Below are positions 1 to 5,668 of a stretch of DNA of 5,668 nucleotides, one piece after another (positions within the stretch are counted from its first letter, which is position 1; each line of letters opens with the position of its first letter). Location: the NCBI GenBank assembly GCA_031266315.1, contig JAISBG010000223.1:1-5668 (forward strand), read 5' to 3'. This stretch comes from Planctomycetaceae bacterium (GTDB taxonomy: Bacteria > Planctomycetota > Planctomycetia > Pirellulales > Thermoguttaceae). A program made the translations under genes and the position numbers. The notes beneath the pieces were generated by a model, which had not been told where the DNA came from, did not search any database, and worked only from the letters and a program-made list of their open reading frames with translations.

Positions 1-1036
1 TTGTTTGACCGCAAGTTAAAAGACACAACTCCCAATCATGCGAAATAAGAGTTGCCGATTTTGGTGAAGCGGTATAAAGGTGATTGGCGGGAATACTCGA
101 CCAATAGGTTGCTCGTCGAACTTGAATTTTCGGTTGATGACGTTCAACAAAAAGCATGGTATTGGTAGTACCATCTGCTACGGAAGCAAAGGATTCAATG
201 GATTTGGAACCTTGTGTTGGAGGGTTGACGGCATACACCGTATGTAAAATACCGCGCATATAAGCCCGTACTGTACCTCCGCCTCCCCCGTCTTGATCCC
301 ACCACCACGATCCGCCGGTATTGGCTCCCGCAACACCACGATAGGAAGTCTGATAATGTTCAAACGGCGTATATTTTGTATGAGCGGGAGTTCCGTCATC
401 TTTGATTTCAGTTGTGGGATAAGAATGTTCTCCGGCACCGGGGTCGGTAGGACATTCATAAATCATCATCCGCATTTGAGCCAACTCACGATTTCGTCCT
501 TGATTTGAAGAACTCACGGCTCCCGGACTTGCGTTTTGCAAACTGGCGGCTCCGAAATACATATCGTAAGCAGCCTGTTGTTCCATGAAAGGAAGAATCG
601 AAACGCCCCACATCGTGAAAAAACGCCAGAGACAAGTCCCTGATTCACCGTTATTCCGATCAATCGAGCCAAACGGAAACTGTTGCTGGACATCGTGATA
701 ATTGTGGCAAGCAATTCCCAACTGTTTCATTTTATTGGAACACTGCATCCGCCTTGCCGCTTCCCGCGCCGCCTGAACCGCTGGCAACAGAAGTGCAATC
801 AACACGCCGATAATCGCAATTACCACCAGAAGTTCGACCAATGTAAAGCCGAATGGCGAAGAACGAACAAAGGAAAAGAAACTTGAAAAGTTGTGTTCGG
901 TAGGAGAAAAATCTTGGTATAATTTTTCATTTTCCTCATATCCTGCCCCCCCCCCCTCGATTGCCCATTTTAACAATTGATTTTTCATTGAATTGTGCGG
1001 GTAATTTTTTGAAGTGTTTTCAGCAAAATTTTTCAT
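1..1036 (-). CDS. DUF1559 family pseudopilin-like protein (3' end off window)
   Basis: The frame runs 345 codons from ATG 1036 to the window edge without a stop, so the C-terminus is missing. Residues 64-84 form the type IV prepilin N-terminal helix, starting [14 protein letters not shown] with G63 before it (cleavage site), F64 as mature residue 1 and E68 as the conserved Glu+5. It continues [18 protein letters not shown] (about 82-99), the planctomycete DUF1559 signature. Further on come [11 protein letters not shown], a glycine-rich loop after WWWDQD, and [13 protein letters not shown] (287-299), the DGTxNT...ER motif of the family. The expected role is an inner-membrane-anchored or exported pseudopilin processed by prepilin peptidase; the biological function of the family is unknown. 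The start at 1036 has an AAGGA ribosome-binding site 8 bases upstream. The leader before G63 is unusually long and is crossed by an 11-G tract. Family assignment is firm; start choice is fairly firm. Confidence 0.93.
   Translation of the reverse strand, partial: MKNFAENTSKNYPHNSMKNQLLKWAIEGGGAGYEENEKLYQDFSPTEHNFSSFFSFVRSSPFGFTLVELLVVIAIIGVLIALLLPAVQAAREAARRMQCSNKMKQLGIACHNYHDVQQQFPFGSIDRNNGESGTCLWRFFTMWGVSILPFMEQQAAYDMYFGAASLQNASPGAVSSSNQGRNRELAQMRMMIYECPTDPGAGEHSYPTTEIKDDGTPAHTKYTPFEHYQTSYRGVAGANTGGSWWWDQDGGGGGTVRAYMRGILHTVYAVNPPTQGSKSIESFASVADGTTNTMLFVERHQPKIQVRRATYWSSIPANHLYTASPKSATLISHDWELCLLTCGQT
946..956 (-). repeat. In-frame homopolymeric G tract (11 G on the coding strand)
   Basis: Eleven consecutive C on the plus strand are eleven G in the DUF1559 coding strand. 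They encode the end of E27, then G28-G30 and the first base of A31. With 11 G the frame from ATG 1036 continues into the prepilin motif. With 10 G it would reach TAA at 822-820, and with 12 G TGA at 938-936. No in-frame ATG, GTG or TTG lies between the tract and the prepilin helix, so expression of the core depends on tract length. Long G/C tracts inside reading frames are known slipped-strand mutation sites in other bacteria; that it acts so here is inference. Confidence 0.9.
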
Positions 1037-1044
1037 TGTTATAT

Positions 1045-1060
1045 TCCTTATTTTATAAGG
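1045..1060 (-). promoter_or_regulatory. Ribosome-binding site within a small hairpin
   Basis: On the minus strand AAGGA (1049-1045) lies 8 bases before ATG 1036 and decides that start; the second in-frame ATG at 988 has no such site. Most of the Shine-Dalgarno sequence is the 3' arm of a perfect 6-bp inverted repeat, CCTTAT-AAA-ATAAGG (1060-1046). In RNA this could partly hide the ribosome-binding site, but the stem is short and mostly A-U, so it may be weak. The RBS is well supported; a regulatory role for the hairpin is speculative. Confidence 0.6.
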
Positions 1061-1138
1061 TTTTGTTGAAATTACCGCGAAACGTTTGCCGTAAAATAAT
1101 ACAGCGAAAAAAACGCAACGCCATTGAATTAGAATCAA

Positions 1139-1167
1139 AGTTTAAGCAAAATAGAAACGAAAGTCAA
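1139..1167 (-). promoter_or_regulatory. Candidate sigma70-type promoter for the DUF1559 gene
   Basis: Reading the minus strand, TTGACT (1167-1162, 5/6 to the -35 consensus) is followed by a 17-base spacer and TAAACT (1144-1139, 4/6 to the -10 consensus). Transcription would begin near 1132 and give an untranslated leader of about 95 bases before ATG 1036. That leader also contains the 8-bp palindrome AAACGTTT and the RBS hairpin. No other combination between 1037 and 1334 scored as well by eye. The region is AT-rich, so chance matches are possible. Confidence 0.45.
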
Positions 1168-1334
1168 GAGAAATCTTTCTTTTTTGAGAAAATTTTGTTG
1201 TTTTAGAATTTTTTAGAGTTATTACCAACAAGTCAATCAAGATGGGCAATTCGTCAAAAGGTTTGCTGAACGGTTGCGCCGTTATTGATTCTAATCAGTT
1301 TGTCTCTTTCAAAAACACAGACCATGCGGAAGGG

Positions 1335-3938
1335 TTAATTTTGAATAATGAGATTTCCTTCGGCTTTACTAATATTGTTTCCGTTACGGAGGATTTGGAA
1401 CTTCCGGTCAGGCGGAACATCGTAGGCTTCAACTCCTCGATTTGTCCAGCGTAACGGATAAGGGGAAACATATCGTTCCGTTTTTTCTTTATTGGTCAAC
1501 ACAAAAAGCGAATCTATTTTATTTTCAATTGCCCGCCTCAAAGAAACCAAAGCACACGGATTGATTTTCCAAGACCGGCGTTCTTGAGTTATTACATCAA
1601 AAATATCTGGAACACAACCGGCTTCGGCACCTTCCGCATACTGAATTTTTTCCATCGCATGGAGAATACCAATTGCCGGACGTTTCCAATCAACGCTCGA
1701 ATCGTATCGGGCAAGGAGATTCAACGCATATCCGAACAGAATACCGTCCCGCGTTTGCGCAACACCAAACCAAAGCGGTAAACGGCGTTCCGTTCCGCCG
1801 AATTTTGAAACAGTAACATAAAGCATGTTCTCACGGTCTTTCCATTGATAAACAAACGGCAAACCTGAAAATGCAAAACGGTTTGCCCATTCCAGATATT
1901 CTGTTTCGCCGGAAAATTCAAACGCCCAAGTATAAAGCCAGACAAGAGTTGCCGCCGTTAAAAGATCAGGCGTGTGCAACGGCGTGTCCCGATAACATCC
2001 GCCGCGCGGTACATCGCAATGTTTCAAATAATCCAACGATTGCCGGATTTTTTCAAAAAGTTCCCGATTACCGGTTAATCGTACAAATTCCATCATTTCC
2101 AACGTCCGAATTGCAGTATATCCGAATGAAGTCAGCGACGATTCCACTTCGGGATACGGTGTTCGATGAAGGAAAGAACCGTCTGGGTTACGTAAAACAA
2201 GAATAGACTGAACCGCTTTTTCACGGATACTTTTCCACTCTTCAATTCGTTCTGTAAGAAAATAAATCGCATCATTGGCAATATCCGCACCGCCGGATAC
2301 AATTTCGATTGGTTTAATCAAACGGTTTTCCGTTTCATCTAACCGAACAATGGTTGAAAGAATATCCGCATACGGTTTTCGTTGCCATTTTGTTTCCGCA
2401 GCGTAACCCCATTGTAAACTGTCTTCCATTTGAAGCGGTCCGTGAAGTGCTTGAAGACTGAGCAATTGCTGTTCTTCGGAAGTTCGGGGAGCGTCGGGCG
2501 GTTCGGGAAATCCCCGCTCGTTAATGTAATACCGTAACGCCCGAATAGCCGCCGAATCATTAGAAGGAACCGGTTCCCAAAAATTAAGTGTTACGTCAAT
2601 CTCCGAACCAACCAACGCAATACGGTGATCTTCTGTTCTGTCCAAATAATTCGGTGCCGCCAATCTCGGTTGGAGTTTCATATCGTTCCAACGTAACAAA
2701 ACAGAACCTTGATCTGTTCCCAACAGTGCCATCGGCATTGTAATCCAAAGCGGATTGGGGTCTGAACGGTCATTGTAAGGTTCTTCAATGTCAATCGTCG
2801 AGGAACTAACATCGCCCTGTCCCAAAAATTCAACACCGGGCAACAAACCGCTTTGTAGTGTTCCAAAAATTCGCACCACCGGACCTTCAAGCGGTTTGAA
2901 ATTGGGTAACGTTTTCTCTTCGGAAGACGTTTTGTCGGTAATCAAAAAACGAAGCGATTCGCTTTCAATCCGAATTTCCAGTTCCGCTTCGGAAGATGTA
3001 AAACGTAACGAATTTTCCGTTGAATCCGAAGTCAGGTCAAATACAGGAATAACACCAAAACGGTGAACAATCGGCGCAATAACCCCAATAATCTTTTCAC
3101 CAAACCGAATCCGTGCCATTCGGGCGTTAGGAGCAATTTCGATTGTTTTTGTACGATCAAATGTTTTTGAAATCCAGTTTGTTTTACCTTCAGGTTCGTA
3201 CAAAAAAACGGAATAATCCATTTCTGAAAAATCGTTTGAACGGAGTCTTAAATTTGCAACAGTAAGATTGCCTTCCGTGTTGATGGGAACGCCCAAATCA
3301 ATAGATTGCGATTCCTGAAGTTTGAGTTCTTCCGGTTGATGACCAACAAAAAAAGACAAAGGAACCAAAGTGTTGTTTTGAATCGTGTACCGAAGCATGT
3401 TACGCTTATTACCGTTTTCGTCTGTATGTTGATACGGAACAATCCGTGAAACCTTGAGCGGATGAGAACTTCGCCGATAAATGGTGAAGGATTTGATTTC
3501 CCACGTTCCGTCTGAAGAACTAAACTGCAAGGTAAAACTCGTTAAACGGTCAGAGATTGAAAAATTAAATTCGTAGGAAGCCCAGATTCCGTCGGAATTC
3601 AGCGGCAAGGTTTTCATTTTATCGTTACTTCGGCGAGGCGAACCCTGAGTTGTCCAAGAGGCGGTGACGGTCGAAACGGTTGAAGTTCGCATCTCCACAA
3701 CAACCCGCATCTGACCGCCAAGAACATCAATCTTACGGGAAAGAAACGGCAAACCATCAACCGCCTGAATAAAAAATACCTTATCCCGAATACTTGCACG
3801 ACAAAAACGCTCCGCCTGCCAATCATGAGTATTCGTTTCAAAAACCATCTCGACAACTTTTCGTTCTATTTCAGCAGCAAACAATCCTGAAATCGATACA
3901 AAAACAACCAAGAACAATAAACAAATGTTTATTCTCAT
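1335..3938 (-). CDS. Secreted protein of unknown function; probable N-terminal beta-sandwich and C-terminal helical toroid-like domain
   Basis: Complete 867-residue protein. The first 22 residues form a classic signal peptide (MRIN, then a hydrophobic core through about F13, cleavage near A21-A22), so it is exported. Residues about 25-155 are beta-rich and end in a GTWEIKSFTIYR-like strand, resembling the last strand of galactose-binding/carbohydrate-binding folds. About 160-460 continues beta-rich (WxxxxFDRTKTIEIAPNARMARIRFGEK; PLWITMPMALLGTDQGSVLLRW). About 555-810 is helical with NPDGSF (583-588), then GYTAIRTLEMMEFVRLTGNR, then CDVPRGGCYR and TPDLLTAATLVWLYTWAFEFSG. This spacing is typical of alpha/alpha toroid folds found in some polysaccharide-active enzymes. 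I recognise no named family and no catalytic residues. The start at 3938 is set by the signal peptide; no Shine-Dalgarno is seen. A cell-envelope carbohydrate-processing or binding role is inference only. Confidence 0.88.
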   Translation of the reverse strand: MRINICLLFLVVFVSISGLFAAEIERKVVEMVFETNTHDWQAERFCRASIRDKVFFIQAVDGLPFLSRKIDVLGGQMRVVVEMRTSTVSTVTASWTTQGSPRRSNDKMKTLPLNSDGIWASYEFNFSISDRLTSFTLQFSSSDGTWEIKSFTIYRRSSHPLKVSRIVPYQHTDENGNKRNMLRYTIQNNTLVPLSFFVGHQPEELKLQESQSIDLGVPINTEGNLTVANLRLRSNDFSEMDYSVFLYEPEGKTNWISKTFDRTKTIEIAPNARMARIRFGEKIIGVIAPIVHRFGVIPVFDLTSDSTENSLRFTSSEAELEIRIESESLRFLITDKTSSEEKTLPNFKPLEGPVVRIFGTLQSGLLPGVEFLGQGDVSSSTIDIEEPYNDRSDPNPLWITMPMALLGTDQGSVLLRWNDMKLQPRLAAPNYLDRTEDHRIALVGSEIDVTLNFWEPVPSNDSAAIRALRYYINERGFPEPPDAPRTSEEQQLLSLQALHGPLQMEDSLQWGYAAETKWQRKPYADILSTIVRLDETENRLIKPIEIVSGGADIANDAIYFLTERIEEWKSIREKAVQSILVLRNPDGSFLHRTPYPEVESSLTSFGYTAIRTLEMMEFVRLTGNRELFEKIRQSLDYLKHCDVPRGGCYRDTPLHTPDLLTAATLVWLYTWAFEFSGETEYLEWANRFAFSGLPFVYQWKDRENMLYVTVSKFGGTERRLPLWFGVAQTRDGILFGYALNLLARYDSSVDWKRPAIGILHAMEKIQYAEGAEAGCVPDIFDVITQERRSWKINPCALVSLRRAIENKIDSLFVLTNKEKTERYVSPYPLRWTNRGVEAYDVPPDRKFQILRNGNNISKAEGNLIIQN

Positions 3939-3973
3939 AATACTGAAAACGAAAAGTCCTTCACAAATAAACG

Positions 3974-4067
3974 TAACTATTCAACGGATAGATATGATCA
4001 ATACGAGTAACACTAGCCCGATAGGACTTAATTTTTGCATCAAGAATATCAATCCGCTGAATAGTTA
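3974..4067. repeat. 94-bp unit with 22-bp imperfect terminal inverted repeats (MITE-like or leader stem-loop)
   Basis: Arms 3974-3995 and 4046-4067 are inverted copies matching at 20 of 22 positions, separated by 50 bp. The unit begins and ends with TA, so the inner 20-bp arms are flanked by TA on both sides. This is what an element using a TA target duplication (IS630/Tc1-mariner type) would leave. Alternatively, because the candidate promoter at 4070-4097 points into it, the arms would form a strong stem-loop at the very start of the transcript of the 867-codon gene. No transposase is present. Confidence 0.55.
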
Positions 4068-4069
4068 TT

Positions 4070-4097
4070 ATTTTACATTGAATCTTGCTATTTTCAA
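4070..4097 (-). promoter_or_regulatory. Candidate sigma70-type promoter for the secreted-protein gene
   Basis: On the minus strand TTGAAA (4097-4092, 5/6) and TAAAAT (4075-4070, 5/6) are separated by 16 bases, with TG directly before the -10 box. Transcription would start near 4063, inside the right arm of the 22-bp inverted repeat, leaving a leader of about 125 bases before ATG 3938. This is the best match I found in the upstream gap, but it is a visual call in AT-rich DNA. Confidence 0.4.
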
Positions 4098-4198
4098 GAG
4101 ACTTAGATGAATGTTGAATCATTCTGTTTACAACTACGTCAACGAATCTTTTGATGAATTGCCCAGCCATTTCAGCCCTAATATGTGTAAGCCTCAAG

Positions 4199-4451
4199 AG
4201 GTGGGCGCCCCTTCGCTGAAGGGTCGCGCCGGTTGACTCGGCATTGACTCCAAAACGGAAGGCAACATAATTTGCTATCGTTAATCTGATTCACTGTCGG
4301 CGATCGCCGACGCGACCTTTCAGCGAAAGGTCGCCCACCCATTTTCGTCGACTGTGAATTAGATTTAATGACGGCAAATGGTGTTGCCTTCCGTTTTGGA
4401 GTCAATGAAGACTCTCCCGGCGCAACCGCCCAGCGGGCGGATTGCTCACCT
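4199..4451. repeat. 253-bp near-palindromic element with three related hairpin modules (REP/BIME- or MITE-like)
   Basis: Arms 4199-4303 and 4345-4451 are inverted homologues. They include a perfect 26-bp match (4242-4267 with 4382-4407) and imperfect similarity over the rest of their length. Three hairpins with AGC/GCT loops sit at the two ends and on the axis: stems 4209-4214/4218-4223, 4312-4321/4325-4334 and 4426-4431/4435-4440. The first (4200-4232) and the reverse complement of the middle one (4307-4339) agree at 29 of 33 positions, and two of the four differences form a compensatory stem pair (C-G versus T-A). A 16-bp perfect palindrome lies at 4296-4311. No target-site duplication is evident. 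It is non-coding and probably present in many copies in the genome (inference). Confidence 0.8.
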
Positions 4452-4522
4452 TTCCGAATTATTTCATCATTCCGTTGTGAGACACCTAATACGGTAGAAT
4501 CAGTAGAATTTATTAGATTTAT

Positions 4523-4550
4523 GTAGGGGCGCACGGCTGTGCGTCCCTAC
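4523..4550. repeat. REP-like hairpin with 12-bp stem
   Basis: GTAGGGGCGCAC (4523-4534) pairs with GTGCGTCCCTAC (4539-4550) at 11 of 12 positions plus one G-T pair, around a GGCT loop. It stands 52 bp past the stop of the HEAT-repeat gene. On the coding (minus) strand the T run precedes the hairpin instead of following it, so it does not have the form of an intrinsic terminator for that gene. The GTAG foot and GC-rich stem resemble REP-type repeats, a visual resemblance only. Confidence 0.65.
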
Positions 4551-4602
4551 AAAAAACGAATTTTCAAGTGTAATGAGTCTCTTACAAAACAGACAGTTAC
4601 GG

Positions 4603-5668
4603 TTATTCGTTTCCTAACGAATTGGCATCGGTTTCCGCTTGATTTTTCGGGTCGCTGTAAAATTTGAGTTCTTCGTTATCGTTGCCGAATATCCAATCAA
4701 CCGGTTTCGGATCAAATGTCGGAAAATTATTGCCGAGTTTTTCACGATTTTCGTTATACCATTTTCCCCACGCTTCCGCGTCACGTCCGAAATTTTCTCC
4801 GGTCAAACGAACTAACGCAATTTGTGCGTCCCAGCGTGTGTTGAAATTATAATGATACAAAAGCGGAATCAGTTCCGGTATTGCCGTTTTGTCGCCGAGT
4901 ATGCCCAACGCTTTTGTCGCGTAATGCCGATGTGCGTTGTCTTTCATTACACGTTCTGCGGCAATTTTTACGAGTAACGGCGTCGCTTTTTCGCTTTGGA
5001 TTGTTGCTAAACCGAAAATCGCTTCGTCGTAAGGATGCAATTTTTTTTGTCCCGGATATCCCGGCTCATCTCCTTCCAACAATTTTAGCCATTTCGCTTC
5101 CAATTCGTCCCGTTGATTACCGACTTCGCAATTTTTCGGATCGTAAATATTCGGATCGTAAACATACGCAAATGTATTTTCATCCCACTCAACATAATTT
5201 TTCTGCATTTGATTGAGCCGTTTATACCAGTCAGATTGCTGAACTTTTAGCAGATTTTCACTCGGCAACGATTTCTGTTTTTTGTCAACATGTTTGTTGA
5301 ACAATTCCACGTCAAGCCGTTCCATTTTGAGTAGTTTTAGTTCAGGAATTGACTCAATAACTTTATTAAGTCCTTCCGCATTATTGGTACAAATTCCGCC
5401 GACAAGTTTTCCCTTTTCTACCCATGTTCGGAAGTATCCGGTTACAATTCTCGTTTTCTGTAAATGGTTGTTCAATTTGCTGAGCAACTCTTGCGGTGTT
5501 CGCGGTTCAAAATCGCCGGTCGATTCAAAAATGCAAAGATGAGTGTGTTTCATATTGTCCGGCGTTGTCCAACCGGTCTCTTGCAACGAATCCTGTTTTT
5601 TGGGGGCAAGATGTTTGTTAAACAATTCCGCGTCAAGCCGTTCCATTTTGAGTAAGTTTAGTTCAGGA
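4603..5668 (-). CDS. HEAT-repeat protein with duplicated N-terminal segment (5' end off window)
   Basis: The frame ends at TAA 4605-4603 and is open to the right edge, so the start is missing. The ATG at 5646 is not a credible start: the seven codons before it (PELNLLK) match the codons before the internal M at residue 108 (PELKLLK), so the repeat is cut by the window edge. Counting from that ATG, residues 1-107 form one unit (MERLDAELFNKH...GWTTPDNMKHTHLCIFESTGDFEP...GYFRTWVEKGKLVGGICTNNAEGLNKVI), and a second copy starts with MERLDVELFNKH at 108. Residues about 205-283 are HEAT-like helical repeats (ATPLLVKIAAERV; HYATKALGILGDKTAIPELIPLL; WDAQIALVRLTG), followed by FGRDAEAWGKWYNE. HEAT repeats usually bind other proteins; partner and location are unknown, and no signal peptide is visible in the part seen. 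Confidence 0.88.
   Translation of the reverse strand, partial: PELNLLKMERLDAELFNKHLAPKKQDSLQETGWTTPDNMKHTHLCIFESTGDFEPRTPQELLSKLNNHLQKTRIVTGYFRTWVEKGKLVGGICTNNAEGLNKVIESIPELKLLKMERLDVELFNKHVDKKQKSLPSENLLKVQQSDWYKRLNQMQKNYVEWDENTFAYVYDPNIYDPKNCEVGNQRDELEAKWLKLLEGDEPGYPGQKKLHPYDEAIFGLATIQSEKATPLLVKIAAERVMKDNAHRHYATKALGILGDKTAIPELIPLLYHYNFNTRWDAQIALVRLTGENFGRDAEAWGKWYNENREKLGNNFPTFDPKPVDWIFGNDNEELKFYSDPKNQAETDANSLGNE
5265..5668 (-). repeat. Direct repeat within the HEAT-protein gene (period about 321 bp)
   Basis: Copies at 5265-5347 and 5583-5668 are nearly identical in DNA, differing by a few substitutions and a 3-bp indel that keeps the frame. They encode PEL(K/N)LLKMERLD(V/A)ELFNKH followed by a lysine-rich stretch. 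The right copy runs off the window, so more units may lie upstream. Near-identity at the DNA level, including silent sites, suggests a recent duplication or gene conversion. Confidence 0.8.

Larger units (their letters stand above)
3939..4602. other. 664-bp intergenic region dense in inverted repeats
   Basis: No reading frame here looks coding. The two moderate minus-strand frames (about 78 and 118 codons) cross the inverted repeats and match no family I recognise. The space is taken by a 94-bp inverted-repeat unit (3974-4067), a candidate promoter (4070-4097), a 253-bp near-palindrome (4199-4451) and a 28-bp hairpin (4523-4550). The remaining stretches, 4098-4198 and 4452-4522, show nothing I can name. 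The region looks like a landing place for small non-coding repeats between two genes pointing the same way. Confidence 0.6.

Noticed and set aside
279..296. Second glycine-rich, G-rich stretch in the DUF1559 gene
   Set aside because: Its five glycine codons use mixed third bases and the longest run is five G, too short for a slippage tract; it is a glycine-rich loop of the protein.
1254..1334. 26 sense codons in the same frame after the TAA of the secreted-protein gene
   Set aside because: Such a short open run after a stop is expected by chance; no readthrough context or similarity supports an extended C-terminus.
1242..1454. Plus-strand frame of 70 codons, and other plus-strand frames over the three genes
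   Set aside because: They overlap strongly supported minus-strand coding sequence or lie in AT-rich gaps, and none has a domain or a credible ribosome-binding site.
3961..4197. Minus-strand reading frame of 78 codons upstream of the secreted-protein gene
   Set aside because: It crosses the 22-bp inverted repeat and the candidate promoter and matches no family I know. A transposase remnant was considered but there is no motif to support it.
4300..4307. GCGATCGC octamer identical to the cyanobacterial HIP1 motif
   Set aside because: It is a single occurrence and is part of the 16-bp palindrome in the repeat element; the genes point to a planctomycete, not a cyanobacterium.
4178..4534. Minus-strand reading frame of 118 codons across the large palindrome
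   Set aside because: It is a translation of the inverted-repeat element, with Arg/Ser-rich low-complexity content and no recognisable domain; the palindrome explains the sequence better.
4523..4556. Hairpin followed by A run as an intrinsic terminator for the HEAT-protein gene
   Set aside because: On the minus strand the T run comes before the stem, not after it, so the order is wrong for that gene's transcript.

Overview
The window most likely comes from a planctomycete (Planctomycetota, probably class Planctomycetia). The strongest evidence is the left-hand gene, which encodes a DUF1559 pseudopilin-like protein, a family greatly expanded in that phylum. A HEAT-repeat protein with a planctomycete-looking C-terminus and a large secreted protein of unknown function fit the same picture. 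By eye the base composition is moderate to AT-leaning, so this is not one of the GC-rich members. All three supported genes lie on the minus strand; overlapping plus-strand reading frames look like shadows.

Read in the direction of transcription (right to left), the layout is as follows. (1) 5668-4603: the 3' part of a gene whose 5' end is off the window. It encodes a protein with a duplicated segment of about 107 residues followed by C-terminal HEAT-like helical repeats. (2) 4602-3939: a 664-bp intergenic region rich in inverted repeats. It holds a 28-bp hairpin, a 253-bp near-palindromic element built around three related hairpin modules, a candidate promoter, and a 94-bp inverted-repeat unit with TA at each end. 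(3) 3938-1335: a complete 867-codon gene for an exported protein with a probable N-terminal beta-sandwich and a C-terminal helical, toroid-like region; no family is recognised. (4) 1334-1037: a 298-bp intergenic region with a candidate sigma70-type promoter and a ribosome-binding site partly buried in a small hairpin. (5) 1036-1: the 5' part of the DUF1559 gene, open to the window edge.

The most striking observation is a run of 11 G residues (minus strand) inside the DUF1559 reading frame. It lies between all usable start codons and the conserved prepilin motif. Eleven G keeps the gene open, while ten or twelve would close it, so this is a candidate phase-variable switch for a surface pseudopilin. 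The second is the 253-bp palindromic element, whose hairpin modules carry paired (compensatory) changes. That points to selection on structure, as in REP/BIME-like or MITE-like repeats.

The three genes do not form an obvious pathway. The gaps are long and the promoter candidates suggest separate transcription units. What two of them share is a likely envelope or exported location.
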